From Cercis canadensis (Eukaryota > Streptophyta > Magnoliopsida > Fabales > Fabaceae): a stretch of DNA of 64,000 bases. Where the stretch lies: the NCBI GenBank assembly GCA_003255065.1, contig QAOA01002098.1, forward strand, positions 37,222 through 101,221. Reading direction: 5' to 3'. The first letter of the stretch is position 1; every line of letters begins with the position of its first letter. Below the pieces are notes generated by a model. The model did no database searches and was not told the DNA's origin. It worked only from the letters and a program-made list of their open reading frames with translations. This document shows, one piece after another, positions 11,241-26,848 of this stretch. Both the position numbers and the translations under genes were made by a program.

Positions 11241-14200
11241 TTATTAAAACTTGTGACATGTTGGATGAGCAAACAACGCTTTCAAGTAAAAAAGTGCCAC
11301 TTATAATGGTGTTTTTAGTGTGAATTCTTTTAGGTTTTGCAGCTTGATAGTTTAAGCTTTTTGTTGCGAATTTTTTTTTTTTTGAATACATAAAAAAAAT
11401 CTGTGACACAAAATATCAGTAGTAATGGAATTAGTTTTCAAATATCACCATTTATAATTTTTTTTTTCCAAAAACATCAATATTCAAGTGCAAACCCCCT
11501 TTGGTCCTGCTTGTTAATTTTGGTACACTCAACTTTTCGTATATCTTTAGCATTTGTGCCCACATTTTAATATGGTTGGGTCACCAAACAACTAGATATT
11601 TATGCTTTGAAAATGAGAATAAATGTATCATTCATATACTTTATCGACAATAATTATTGGCTTCATTGATTAGATCAACTTGCATCGATCAAAGAGTTTT
11701 TCCCTTAGTTTCAATCTTACTAGGAAATCTTTTTTGGTAGGCATCCACTGTTCAACTTTAGAGATAAAACAATCCATCTACTTCTTAATTTTTTTATACA
11801 ACAAAAAAAAAAAATGCATGTGCTTGGTCATGTTGTGTTAATACATGTTTCATTTAATTTTTTGATCTGTTTCTATACTTTGGATTTAATTTGTTCTCGT
11901 TAGAATTCAAAGAACCCACTTGGCAATTTTTTGGTTTCTCATGAAGTGGTTTTCACATTTTGGGGTGAAATTAATCTTCGCTTAGGTTTCAGCATGCTCT
12001 GGCCACTAGTACTTTTAAAGAAATTTAAACTCTCTTGATATTATTTCAAGATTCGTCCAGCATAAAGCTTAATTTGTTAACTGAGCCACACTTAATAGTT
12101 CCCAGTTGACAAAGTAAGTACATAAAAATAACCTTGAACTTGGGACGAGTGATTTTGGCAACTTGTTGTGATGGTCAGCCTATCTGCAATTTCTCTTATC
12201 TGCATATGATAATTGTCATATGACATACTTATATTTATCTATGTTAAATAACTGATAGGAAAAGAATTCTCAATTCTTCTTTTTATTTTTTTTAATCTTC
12301 TATGCATGGCCTTCCTTTCATTTTCACTCTTCATTATCATATTTTTCATTTTTTATCCTTCTTCATTCATACCTTATATCCGGGTAAATTTTTTTACTAG
12401 AATGCAGCCCAAATAGATTTATAATGATACTTTCTATTTATGATTTAACTATCTAATTATAATTATAATTGATCAAAAAAATCAAATTATAATGCACACA
12501 TTTCAAACTTTTTAACAGATTTAATAAGAACATAGTCAATAAAAAATTATATAATCATTTCTTTATAACAAAAAGTTTAACGAACCATTATTACTCTCAC
12601 AAGACACATAATAGTAGGTCTCATTTGTGGGACTTACATAAAGGATATTCTTTTATGGGAAATTATACTCCAATTTTTATTAAAGGAGGACCAAATGCTA
12701 ACACGTAGCATTGCTTAATTAAACATATGACATGTCAGATGAGCAAACAACGCTTTCAAGTAGAAATGTGCCACTTACAATGATGTTTTTAGTGGGAATT
12801 CTTTTGGGCTTTGCAGCCTGACAGTTTAAGCTTTTTGTTGCCAATTTTTTTTTTAAAATACATAAAAAAAAAAATCTGTGACACAAAATATCAGTAGTAA
12901 TAGAATTAGTTTTCAAATATCACCATTTATAACTGTTTTTTCAAAAAAACATCAATATTCAAATGCAAACCTCCTTTAGTCCTGCTTGTTTTGGTACACT
13001 CAACTTGTCATATATCTTTTGCATTTGTGACCGCATTTTAATATGGTTGGCCACCAAACAACTAGATCTTCATGCTTTGAAATGAAAATAAATTTATCAT
13101 GATTTCTTAGGTTGTTGCCATTTATTTTTATTCATATACTTTATCCAACAATAATTATTGGCTTCATTGATAAGATCAACTTACATCAATCAAAGAGTTT
13201 TCCTTAGTTCCAATCTTACTAGAAAATCTTTTTTGATAGGCATCCACTGATTGCAATATGTTCAACTTTAGAGATAAAACAATCCGTCTACCTCTTAATT
13301 TTTTTACACAACAAAAAAAAAAAAAATGCATATGCTTGGTCATGTTGTGTTAATACATGTTTCATTTAACTTTTTGATCTGTTTCTATACTTTGGATTTA
13401 ATTTGTTCTTGTTAGAATTGAAAGAACCCACTTGGCAATTTTTTTGGTTCCACATGAAGTGATTTTCACATTTTTGGTGTGAAATTAATCTTCGTTTAAG
13501 CTTCAGCATAACCTGACCACTAGTATTTCTAACGAGGTCCAAATTCTTGATATTACTTCAAGATTCGCCTAACATAAAGTTCAATTTGTTAACTGAGCCA
13601 CATTTAATAATTCTCACTTGTCAAAGTAAGTACATAAAAATAACTTTGAACTTGGGACGAGTGATTTTGGCAACTTGTTGTGATACTGCAATTTCTCTTA
13701 TCTGCATATGATAATTGTCATATGACATACTTAAATTTATCTATGTTAAATAACTGATAGGAAAAGAATTCTCAATTCTTCTTTTTATTTTTTTTATTTT
13801 TTTTAATCTTCTATGCATGGCCTCCCTTTCATTTTCACTCTTCATTATCATTTTTTTTTTATCTCCATCCATGTCCCCGTTTTATCCTTCTTCATTCATA
13901 CCTTATATCCGGGTAAATTTTTTTTATTTTTCTAGAATCCAGCCCAAATAGATTTATAATGATACTTTCTATTTATAATTTAATTATCTAATTATAATTA
14001 TAATTGATCAAAAAAATCAAATTATAATGCACACATTTCAAACTTTTTAACAGATTTAATAAGAACATAGTCAATAAAAAATTATATAATCATTTCTTTA
14101 TAACAAAAAGTTTAACGAACAATTATTACTCTCACAAGACACATAATAGTAGGTCTCATTTGTGGGACTTACATAAAGGATATTCTTTTATGGGAAATTA

Positions 14201-15790
14201 TACTCCAATTTTCACTAAAGGAGGACCAAATGCTGACACGTAGCATTGCTTAATTAAACATACGACATGTCGAATGAGCAAACAACACTTTCAAGTAGAA
14301 AGGTGCCACTTACAATGATGTTTTTAGTGGGAATTCTTTTGGGCTTTGCAGCCTGACAGTTTAAGCTTTTTGTTGCCAATTTTTTTTTTTTAAAANNNNN
14401 NNNNNNNNNNNAAATCTGTGACACAAAATATTAGTAGTAATGGAATTAGTTTTCAAATATCACCATTTATAACTGTTTTTTCAAAAACATCAATATTCAA
14501 ATGCAAACCTCCTTTAGTCCTGCTTGTTTTGGTACACTCAACTTGTTGTATATCTTTTGCATTTGTGACCGCATTTTAATATGGTTGGTCACCAAACAAC
14601 TAGATCTTCATGCTTTGAAATGAAAATAAATTTATCATGCTTTCTTAGGTTGTTGCCATTTATTTTTATTCATATACTTTATCCAACAATAATTATTGGC
14701 TTCATTGATAAGATCAACTTACATCAATCAAAGAGTTTTCCTTAGTTCCAATCTTACTAGAAAATCTTTTTTGATAGGCATCCACTGATTGCAATATGTT
14801 CAACTTTAGAGATAAAACAATCCGTCTACCTCTTAATTTTTTTACATAACAAAAAAAAATGCATACCCTTGGTCATGTTGTGTTAATACATGTTTCATTT
14901 AACTTTTTGATCTATTTCTATACTTTGGATTTAATTTGTTCTTGTTAGAATTCAAAGAACCCACTTGGCAATTTTTTGGTTCCACATGAAGTGATTTTCA
15001 CATTTTTGGTGTGAAATTAATCTTCGTTTAGGCTTCAGCATAACCTGACCACTAGTATTTCTAACGAGGTCCAAATTCTTGATATTACTTCAAGATTCGC
15101 CTAACATAAAGTTTAATTTGTTAACTGAGCCACATTTAATAATTCTCACTTGTCAAAGTAAGTACATAAAAATAACCTTGAACTTGGGACGAGTGATTTT
15201 GGCAACTTGTTGTGATACTGCAATTTCTCTTATCTGCATATGATAATTGTCATATGACATACTTAAATTTATCTATGTTAAATAACTGATAGGAAAAGAA
15301 TTCTCAATTCTTCGTTTTATTTATTTTTTTATTTTTTTTAATCTTCTATGCATGGCCTTCCTTTCATTTTCACTCTTCATTATCATATTTTTCATTTTTT
15401 TTTTATCTCCATCCATGTCCCCGTTTTTTCCTTCTTAATTCATACCTTATATCCGGGTAAATTTTTTTTTTTTCTAGAATCCGGCCCAAATAGATTTATA
15501 ATGATACTTTCCATTTATGATTTAATTATCTAATTATAATTATAATTGATCAAAAAAATCAAATTATAATGCACACATTTCAAACTTTTTAACAGATTTA
15601 ATAAGAACATAGTCAATAAAAAATTATATAAACAAGTTACTGATTGATCTAGTCGGATACTATGATAAGGATCCAAACCCTTATGTGAATCTGATCCATC
15701 AATATTTTTTTATAACAAAAAGTTTAACGAACAATTATTACTCTCACAAGACACATAATAGTAGGCCTCATTAATTTGTGGGACTTACAT
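11241..15790. repeat. tandem cluster 1 of the 1.5-kb repeat
   Basis: A partial, more diverged unit (about 11241-12250) is followed by two full units (about 12251-13755 and 13756-15285) and a truncated one (15286 to about 15790). The junction marker is 'aactgataggaaaagaattc', with spacings near 1505 and 1530 bp. The units share every landmark, including 'gaccaaatgctgacacgtag', 'tctgtgacacaaaatat' and 'cttggtcatgttgtgttaat'. No frame is conserved, so the unit is probably not coding. A 16-N gap lies at 14396-14411 in an A/T tract of the third unit. Confidence 0.85.
14396..14411. other. assembly gap, 16 Ns
   Basis: Lies in an A/T homopolymer of the 1.5-kb repeat; the other units show the true content is a short poly-T/poly-A stretch. 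Confidence 0.95.
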
Positions 15791-16004
15791 AAAGGATATT
15801 TTTTTGCCTTTGGTACAAGAATTTTCTTTTAGTTATCAAGAAACATCATTCTTGAAAATCTTGCTCTCAAGAATGTTATAATTTATGTTTGGTTGGCCAT
15901 AAATTTTTTTAGGAATGTTGAATATTCATTCATGGGAATCTTACATTTTTATGTTTAGTTCAAATGCTATTTTCTTAGGAATTTATTGAAAGTAGTAAGA
16001 AACA

Positions 16005-17083
16005 CTCCTAGGAGAGGGGGGGAGGAATAGGAGTTTCTCGAAAATCTTGAAACAAATGAATAAACTCAGAAACTTTAATTCATAAACCAGAATATTATAG
16101 GATTAAGTTCTACAACTACATATCAAAATTAGAGCACAAAGAGATTTAAATTTGTTTCAAACAATACACTAGCTATGAATCAAACCAGAAAGCTTAGTTC
16201 AGATCAATAACAAAAATCAATGGCATACGAAATTCATAATGATAAGAAACTTTAAAGAGGAAGGGTAAGAAGAAATTAACACAAATTTTATAGTAGTTCA
16301 GCACTAAGGCCTACACCCACTTCTCCCAAGCATTGAGGTTCCACTAAGGATCAAGTATTGTTTGTCCAAGCTTCTTACACCCTTGGTTTCTCACACAAAA
16401 ACTCACCAAGAAACTTTTCTCCTTCTGGTATAACACCTAAAAGTTTCTCTCAAGGATTTCCTACTAAAATTCAGAGTTAACAACACTCAAAAAGAAATTG
16501 AGCTTCATTGAAGCATTTTCTCACTCTCTATAGAGCAGATTTTACATGAGTTTGTACATAAGAAAGAAGAAGAATAATAAAATATGGAGGACCAAAGAGC
16601 CTCTGTAATTTCTCCTTTCTGCTTCTCTTCTCTGCTTATTGCAAATCGCAAAGGAGTGCTGCATTATGAAGAAGAGGGGCATCACGTGAAGACTGATCTT
16701 CACCCTTGATCATGGGACAACTGTAAGGCTGAGATGCACTCCAATTCCACTAATTATTTTCTTGTCTTGTAGTGCCCAAAAATATTATCTTATACCAACT
16801 TCCCTTAAAAGGTGGATCTCTACCAAATCTTCATAGAGAAACGGTTATAGCTCACGTGAAACAGCATCCTGACAAGCACTTTGGGATCTGAAGACTTAGC
16901 ATGCACAACAGCAACCAGAAGAGAAGAACTAGTTCAAGAACTAGTTCTTTTGAACAAGCAGAACCAGTTCTTAGAACTCTTTACTAACATGCACTTAGAA
17001 TAATACTTAAACACAACACAGATTATAAGATATTTAATCATTTGTTATCATCAAAAGCATGGAAGAGAACTGTGGAACTAACA
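16005..17083 (-). mobile_element. SIRE-like Copia LTR fragment (solo LTR or remnant)
   Basis: On the minus strand the piece opens with TGTTAGTTCCACAGTT and then a 'tttgatgataacaaatg' block, a head common in LTRs of the SIRE/Maximus group of Copia elements. The body contains a perfect hexamer-type direct repeat of 'aactagttc'. No gag-pol is attached, and the far end near 16005 is approximate. It interrupts the last, truncated unit of the 1.5-kb cluster. Treat it as a fossil. Confidence 0.4.
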
Positions 17084-17394
17084 GGTTATTTTTTCAAAAA
17101 TACTCCTATCTAAATTTGGATGAATAAATAAATAAATTACTATTATATATCATTTTTATGGTGAAACCATATATAACAAGTAATATGAAAAAAAAAAAAA
17201 TTATGCACAAAGTGGTAAAAATAAATATATATTCTTTATGTATGATGGACCAACTAACTAGATAAACAAAACTGAAATTGTCACAGCACTTAACAACCAG
17301 TAACAGTACAAAATCTGTATGAGAAAACATGTCTAACATACGTCAAATTGGCTTTCCCAACAATATCTATTCTTTAAACCAAAAAAATAAGAGT

Positions 17395-18964
<1,570 letters not shown>

Positions 18965-19495
18965 AAACCGTGAAAACAAGAATCCTGCTCAACCAGCTAA
19001 AACATTGCCCTAAAATTGCAGACGCACAAATCAGAAATTGCCTTCTTCTCCTGCGTAGCTGAGTCGTGGAGAGGCAAATGAACGTGAGTAGGGACTTTGG
19101 AGATGGAGACATGGGCAAAATAGACTTTTTACGTTTTAAAAAAGTTTCCCATGTCATATGTGGAAATTATTTTGTGAGAAACCTACTTAAAAATTGTTCT
19201 CAAGAATCCTATTTGTCTGGAAATATTTTTTTAAAACCTTATATCAAACATAAGAATTTTAGTTTCTCAAATTATGATTTCCAAAATATTAAAAAAAATC
19301 TTTGTATCAAACGCTCCCTCAAAGAAAATTATTCAGTTCATCTTTGGTGAACTCCAATTTCCAGAACAAAATGCTGGCATTGCTTAATTAAAAAAAAAAA
19401 AAAAAATCTTTTGTTAGTTGTTAACGCCTTCCCCTTCTCTTTTGTTTCTTTCATTAACTGAAATAAAAAAAATAAAAAGCCCTTGCGCGATTCTT
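18965..19495. repeat. duplicated intergenic block (pair with 5301-5855)
   Basis: Same order as 5301-5855: 'accgtgaaaacaagaatcct' at the left, then 'gcagacgcacaaatcaga', then the LRK10L tail. Small indels separate the two copies. Confidence 0.6.
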
Positions 19496-19608
19496 CCATC
19501 AGAGCATGCTTCACTATCCATTCAAAAGCAATAGGGCAGTCTTCAGTTCACTTGGGCGATTCTTCCGAATCAAAATCAGAAAGTCTGGTTCTGATGAATG
19601 CAGTGTAG
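19496..19608 (+). pseudogene. orphan 3' tail of LRK10L kinase gene, copy B
   Basis: Same remnant as at 5854-5966: 'agagcatgcttcactatcca' to the stop TAG at 19606-19608, matching the end of the intact kinase gene, with the same ~250 bp of downstream flank. No kinase domain lies upstream. It is nearly identical to copies A and C, so all three derive from one already truncated tail that was then duplicated. Confidence 0.8.
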
Positions 19609-19989
19609 AGTACATGCAGGGAATGAAAATGCTTCCTTCCAAACTCAATGATGTAATATGCCTTGAAGGCATCTCTCCGTTCCATGTCACTCTAATTTCT
19701 AAGTTAACCTTGTCTAGTAGTACTGAATCTTTGTCACCTCATCCAGTGTACTAGTTCAGTCTCATTTCATACTATATGAATTTTCATAATTTTACCTCTA
19801 TAACATAGTAATTATCAAGTGATAAATGATTTTACTGAGATTTATGAGCATTCATAAAGAGTAGTCACACAGTCACAAACATAACAGTAAAACCTGCTGC
19901 TGCAAAACCAATCAAATTAGAACACGAAGTAGCATGATGAAGACATAAGAGAACATATTCAATCAAATTCAAGATGAAATATTTAGTTC

Positions 19990-22900
19990 ATCATTCTTTT
20001 GAGTTTTGAATCCTGATAGTTTAAACTTTTTGTTACGAATTTTTTTTTGAATACATAAAAAAAATCTGTGACACAAAATATCAGTAGTAATGGAATTAGT
20101 TTTCAAATATCACCATTTATAATTTTTTTTTTCCAAAAACATCAATATTCAAGTGCAAACCCCTTTGGTCCTGCTTGTTTTGGTACACTCAACTTTTCGT
20201 ATATCTTTAGCATTTGTGCCCGCATTTTAATATGGTTGGTCACCAAACAACTAGATCTTTATGCTTTGAAAATGAGAATAAATGTATCATTCATATACTT
20301 TATCGACAATAATTATTGGCTTCATTGATTAGATCAACTTACATCGATCAAAGAGTTTTTCCTTTAGTTTCAATCTTACTAGGAAATCTTTTTTGGTAGG
20401 CATCCACTGTTCAACTTTAGAGATAAAACAATCCATCTACTTCTTAATTTTTTTATACAACAAAAAAAAAAAATGCATGTGCTTGGTCATGTTGTGTTAA
20501 TACATGTTTCATTTAATTTTTTGATCTGTTTCTATACTTTGGATTTAATTTGTTCCCGTTAGAATTCAAAGAACCCACTTGGCAATTTTTTGGTTCCTCA
20601 TGAAGTGGTTTCCACATTTTGGTGTGAAATTAATCTTCGCTTAGGTTTCAGCATGCTCTGGCCACTAGTACTTCTAACGAAATTTAAACTCTCTTGATAT
20701 TATTTCAAGATTTGTCCAGCATAAAGCTTAATTTGTTAACTGAGCCACACTTAATAATTCCCAGTTGACAAAGTAAGTACATAAAAATAACCTTGAACTT
20801 GGGACGAGTGATTTTGGCAACTTGTTGTGATGGTCAGCCTATCTGCAATTTCTCTTATCTGCATATGATAATTGTCATATGACATACTTATATTTATCTA
20901 TGTTAAATAACTGATAGGAAAAGAATTCTCAATTCTTCTTTTTATTTTTCTTAATCTTCTATGCATGGCCTTCCTTTCATTTTCACTCTTCATTATCATA
21001 TTTTTCATTTTTTATCCTTCTTCATTCATACCTTATATCCGGGTAAATTTTTTTACTAGAATGTAGCCCAAATAGATTTATAATGATACTTTCTATTTAT
21101 GATTTAACTATCTAATTATAATTATAATTGATCAAAAAAATCAAATTATAATGCACACATTTCAAACTTTTTAACAGATTTAATAAGAACATAGTCAATA
21201 AAAAATTATATAATCATTTCTTTATAACAAAAAGTTTAACGAACCATTATTACTCTCACAAGACACATAATAGTAGGTCTCATTTGTGGGACTTACATAA
21301 AGGATATTCTTTTATGGGAAATTATACTCCAATTTTCACTAAAGGAGGACCAAATGCTGACACGTAGCATTGCTTAATTAAACATGTGACATGTCGGATG
21401 AGCAAACAACGCTTTCAAGTAGAAAGGTGCCACTTACAATGATGTTTTTAGTGGGAATTCTTTTGGGCTTTGCAGCCTGACAGTTTAAGCTTTTTGTTGC
21501 CAATTTTTTTTTTTTAAAATACATAAAAAAAAAATCTGTGACACAAAATATCAGTAGTAATGGAATTAGTTTTCAAATATCACCATTTATAACTATTTTT
21601 TCAAAAACATCAATATTAAAATGCAAACCTCCTTTAGTCCTGCTTGTTTTGGTACACTCGACTTGTCGTATATCTTTTGCATTTGTGACCGCATTTTAAT
21701 ATTGTTGGTCACCAAACAACTAGATCTTCATGCTTTGAAATGAAAATAAATTTATCATGCTTTCTTAGGTTGTTGGCATTTATTTTTATTCATATACTTA
21801 TCCAACAATAATTATTGGCTTTATTGATAAGATCAACTTACATCAATCAAAGAGTTTTCCTTAGTTCCAATCTTACTAGAAAATCTTTTTTGATAGGCAT
21901 CCACTGATTACAATATGTTCAACTTTAGAGATAAAACAATCCATCTACCTCTTAATTTTTATACACAACAAAAAAATTGCATATGCTTGGTCATGTTGTG
22001 TTAATACATGTTTCATTTAACTTTTTGATCTGTTTCTATACTTTGGATTTAATTTGTTCTTGTTAGAATTCAAAGAACCCACTTGGCAGTTTTTTGGTTC
22101 CACATGAAGTAGTTTCCACATTTTTTGTGTGAAATTAATCTTCGCTTAGGTTTTAGCATACCCTGACCACTAGTATTTCTAACGATGTCCAAATTCTTGA
22201 TATTACTTCAAGATTCGCCCAACATAAAGCTCAATTTGTTAATTGAGCCACATTTAATAATTCTCACTTGACAAAGTAAGTACATAAGAGTGATTTTGGC
22301 AACTTGTTGTGATGGTCAGCCTATCTGCAATTTCTCTTATTTGCATATGATAATTGTCATATGACATACTTATATTTATCTATGTTAAATAACTGATAGG
22401 AAAATAATTCTCAATTCTTCTTTTTATTTTTTTTAATCTTCTATGCATGGCCTTCCTTTCATTTTCACTCTTCATTATCATATTTTTCATTTTTTATCCT
22501 TCTTCATTCATACCTTATATCCGGGTAAATTTTTTTACTAGAATGTAGCCCAAATAGATTTATAATGATACTTTCTATTTATGATTTAACTATCTAATTA
22601 TAATTATAATTGATCAAAAAAATCAAATTATAATGCACATATTTCAAACTTTTTAACAGATTTAATAAGAACATAGTCAATAAAAAATTATATAATCATT
22701 TCTTTATAACAAAAAGTTTAACGAACAATTATTATTCTCACAAGACACATAGTAGTAGGTCTCATTTGTGGGACTTACATAAAGGATATTCTTTTATGGG
22801 AAATTATACTCCAATTTTCACTAAAGGAGGACCAAATGCTAACAACTATGTTAAATAACTGATAGGAAAAGAATTCTCAATTCTTCTTTTTTATTTTTTA

Positions 22901-23290
22901 TTTTTTTTAATCTTCTATGCATGGCCTTCCTTTCATTTTCACTCTTCATTATCATATTTTTCATTTTTTATCCTTCTTCATTCATACCTTATATCCGGGT
23001 AAATTTTTTTACTAGAATGTAGCCCAAATAGATTTATAATGATACTTTCTATTTATGATTTAACTATCTAATTATAATTATAATTGATCAAAAAAATATC
23101 AAATTATAATGCACACATTTCAAACTTTAATTTTTAACAGATTTAATAACAACATAGTCAATAAAAAAATTATATAATCATTTCTTTATAACAAAAAAAA
23201 GTTTAACGAACAATTATTACCCTCACAAGACACATAATAGGAGGCCTCATTAATTTGTGGGACTTACATAAAGGATATTCTTTTAAGGGA
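19990..23290. repeat. tandem cluster 2 of the 1.5-kb repeat
   Basis: It begins with a partial diverged unit (about 19990-20910) that pairs best with the first unit of cluster 1, followed by a full unit (20911-22390). Next come a unit cut down to about 470 bp (22391-22860) and a partial unit to about 23290. The order of unit types suggests the cluster is a duplicate of cluster 1. No coding capacity was seen. Confidence 0.8.
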
Positions 23291-23595
23291 AATTATTTGG
23301 TTCATCGTCGGTGTACTCCAATTTCCACTAGCAAAGAACAAAATGCTGACACGTGGCATTGCTTAATTAAAAAAAAAAAATCTTTCATTAGTTGTGCACG
23401 TCTTCTCCTCTTCTTTTGTTTTTTTTTATTAACCGTTGTTTCTTACATACTTTTGATATTTATATAGTATATCATATTATATAAGAATAATTAATGTGTG
23501 AATGACTATGTATACAAGTTAATTATTTTTAAATTTATTTAAGAAAATAAGATAAATTAATTTTGAGTAAAACCCCTTTTTGGTCCCTGAAANTT

Positions 23596-23866
23596 GATAT
23601 GTTAGTGTAGTATAACATACTCAGGTAGTATTATAGAATCCTCAAATAAAAAACCCTTGGGCGATTCTTCCGTCAGAGACCAAACAAGGGAGTGGACTCT
23701 CTCATTCCTCTCCTCTCCTCTCCTTCCCCCTCCAAAAGAACTCCCAAACATACCCTAAATAAAATATAAAAATTACGTATATTTGATATGTTAGTGTAGT
23801 ATAACATACTCAAGTAGTATCATAGAATCTTCAAATAAAAAACCCTTGGGCGATTCTTCCGTCAGA
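23596..23866. repeat. direct repeat of about 80 bp beside tail C
   Basis: A stretch starting 'gatatgttagtgtagtataa' and ending 'ggcgattcttccgtcagag' occurs at 23597-23677 and again at about 23788-23866. About 110 bp of pyrimidine-rich DNA lies between. A single N is at 23592. Confidence 0.7.
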
Positions 23867-23971
23867 GCATGCTTCACTATCCATTCAAAAGAAATAGGGC
23901 AGTCTTCAGTTCATTTGGGCGATTCTTCCGAATCAAAATCAGAAAGTCTGGTTCTGATGAATGCAGTGTAG
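23861..23971 (+). pseudogene. orphan 3' tail of LRK10L kinase gene, copy C
   Basis: Third copy of the kinase-gene tail, ending in the stop TAG at 23969-23971, followed by the same flank as copy A. The duplication with copy A extends to about 25620 and includes the MITE-like element. Confidence 0.8.
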
Positions 23972-24437
23972 AGTACATGCAGGGAATTAAAATGCTTCCT
24001 TGCGAACTCAATGATGTAATATGCCTTGAAGGCATCTCTCCGTTCCATGTCACTCTAATTTCTAAGTTAACCTTGTCTAGTAGTACTGAATCTTTGTCAC
24101 CTCATCCAGTACTAGTTCAATCTCATCTCATGCTCTATGAATTTTCATAATTTTACCCTCTATAACATAGTAATTATAAAGTGATAAATGTTTTTACTGA
24201 GAGTTATGAGCATTCATAAAGTAGTCACACAGTCACAAACATAACAGTAAAACCTGCTGCTGCAAAACCAATCAAATTAGAACACGAAGTAGCATGATGA
24301 AGACGTAAGAGAACTTATTCAATCAATTCAAGATGAAATTTTTAGTTCATCCCATTCAAAATTGCAATTAGGAATAGGCTAGTTCACTGTGGTAATGGTT
24401 TATAGGTGTGTGGTGCAAAGGCCATGCAATGGCTTTG

Positions 24438-24795
24438 ATAATTTATTTATTTTATTATTGTAGTTTTAACATTATTTACTTTAATATTATAATTTTTTAT
24501 TTTAAAAAAAAAATCAATAAATGGGACTTATCGGACACGTCCCATGTCATACGACATATCCCTTAAAAATATGCCACATGTTATATGGCATATTCAATAG
24601 GTCTCACTTTATAAAAAAAGATATGTGACTTTGTAAGTGGAGCTCACGAACACGTCATATGCCATACGGTGTGTTCCTTGAGGACATATCACATGATATG
24701 TGGCGTGTTTTGTAGACTCCACCTACTAATATTTATTTTTTTAAACAAAAAATAAATAATTTTAAAACTATAATAATAAAATAAATATTTACGTA
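24438..24795. mobile_element. MITE-like inverted-repeat element, copy C
   Basis: Paralogous copy of the element at 6468-6828. Here the outer arms pair better: 'tttattttattattgtag' on the left against 'ctataataataaaataaa' on the right, which are reverse complements with one mismatch. The copy at 6468 has therefore lost part of its right end. Confidence 0.55.
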
Positions 24796-26054
24796 AAAGG
24801 CCCGTGGCCTAGGAGTGTTGGGTTAAATGACTTAAAAAAATGTAAGTTTGGAAAGAATTCACCTGAATGAGGCTGTTTGTATAGAATTTATGAAATTGGG
24901 GTACATTTAAATGAAAAAATGGGAGAAAAGTCAAAATGCCCTCCGCCGTTTAGCGGATTGTGTTCAAATATTTAATTGTTGTATTTTTCTGGTCAATTTT
25001 TTGACGTGTTGAGCTGGAATGATCATGGTCACTTGTTTAAGATGGGTATATTGGGCCTATTGGACCAGTTCAGACAAGGTTCACTAATGGGCTAGGTCCA
25101 ATACCAAGAGGCCCCACAGGGTATCCATTATTTGTAGCGTCAAAAACATCATCTTAATTTGTATGCACCACAATGGCAATATGATAATTTTCTTCAATAT
25201 TGTTTTTCTTCCTCTTTGTTATTAGGGATTTCCAACTTATCTCCGCCAACAAACTGATCATAAACCTAACCAAGGAACTGAATTTGGCTTGAAGTCTCCG
25301 CAAATGTCTTCAAATTGCCATAAAATAATTGATCTAGTCTTGGTTTTAACATTTTTTTTTAATACATGAGATTGCGAAGTTGTTATATGGTTTTTTGATC
25401 TGATTCTATTTTTATTTTTGTATTTTGGTTACGACTTTATATTCAAACACGAAATTCATAAACCCTGAGAATGATATCAGTACCATTCAACTATAAATTG
25501 TTTGGTTGATTTAATTCTATTTTAATTTTGAATTTATGACAAGGATTTTGGATAATTTATAAGAAATCTTAAATTTTATGTCATGTTTTTTCATAGTTAA
25601 AAAAAATCTGGTTTCAAAATTTTATAAATAGCTTAAGGTTGGTTTCTTGGCTTCCAAACCTAATTAAAGTGCACTACAAACACACCTAAAATCCAATTAA
25701 ATAGCTAAAGTAAAATCTTGAAATTCATAGTTCTTGCAGGAAATGGTTGCAAAATATCACTAGTATGCACCCAATAAAATCCAAACTGCAAAAATTCAAT
25801 GCTTGCTAAATTATTAGTGATTTAGTAAAGTAATAACATCATCCTAACCTCGTCAAAGGAAAATTTTGGAGAACCAAACACACTATTTTCTAGAGTTTGG
25901 GTAGAAATTGGAGATTGTAAGATTAAATTTATCCTGATCGTCTGAAAAAAAAAAAATTATTGGAAGGCAAAATATTAACCACTTTTAACTTATAATTAAA
26001 ACACCCGTGGAGAGGTTACAGAAGTCAAGAAGTGGTTAATATTTTCCTCCATGT
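24796..26054. repeat. duplicated block to about 25620, then gene-free DNA
   Basis: Pairs with 6829-7680 up to the phrase 'tttcaaaattttataaata'. From about 25630 to 26054 the sequence is unique in the window and no gene is seen. Confidence 0.6.
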
Positions 26055-26848
26055 CAAGATTTGTAATGAGTCATGTAATTTTCCCAATGAAAATCAGGTC
26101 TTAGCTACCTCTGAATATGGATAAGAATGAAAATACTTAATCTCTCTCGAAGAATTGTTGTATATTCATCAGTTAGTCCAGGATGTTAAACAATTACATG
26201 GTCACTATCCATGATTAGAAGTCAATCCTTACTCTTAGACTCAGTCATCTTGCACGAAATAATTGAGAAACTCCTAAGCTGCCTAATAATTCAAAGTAAT
26301 AGCTACTAAGCAACCTTGTTTTGTTTTTTTTTTTAGTTTTAACGGTAAAGGTATATTCGGACAATGACTTTCGTGCATCAAGAATAAGTCTCTCCCCAGA
26401 TGATCTTAATGGCATACTTCCCACACAGTTTAGTCCATTCAAAAGAAAAGTTAGTTCTATGATTTGAACATTAACTAACTTGAATTAATCTATTGCATAC
26501 TTACTACCGAGCTAAACCCTTAGAGTTAGCTACTAGGCAACCTACCCTCATTAAACTTTGTAATAATTTGGACGGGAGACCAGCAGTATATAAAACATTA
26601 TCAACTAACAAAATCAAATATTAATTTATACCCGTGAAATAGCATAAGTGTAATTTACAGTGAATGATGATGACGTTAAAAAAACAGTGTAGGAAAGTAT
26701 ATATATGTTGTAACTGAAACCTTCAGGATAAACATCATATTGACTAAAAAAATTCAACATGAGCTTGGAAATTTCCGTACTCATTTCCTTTTTTCTCCTC
26801 TGAATTTTATTTTATGGTAATTAATTTATTAGTTATGTGTGGTGTAGA
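26055..26848. repeat. R-unit copy 1 (local repeat family)
   Basis: Landmarks are 'aatttgtaatgagtcatg'-type, 'tcagttagtccaggatgtta', 'aagtcaatccttactc', 'gcagtatataaaacattatc'. Related units lie at 26849-27480, 28090-28960, 30075-30880 and 31810-32230. Non-coding as far as I can see. This copy holds a SINE at 26317-26527. Confidence 0.75.
26317..26527 (-). mobile_element. tRNA-derived SINE in R-unit 1
   Basis: On the plus strand it starts with a T tract (the SINE A tail) and ends with a tRNA-like head. The minus strand reads an A-box-like TAGCTCGGTAGTAAG and farther on a decayed B box (TGTTCAAATC). It is flanked by a 16-bp duplication, agctactaagcaacct at 26301-26316 and agctactaggcaacct at 26528-26543. 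The related unit at 26849-27480 has only one such site near 26936-26951 and no insert. Confidence 0.7.
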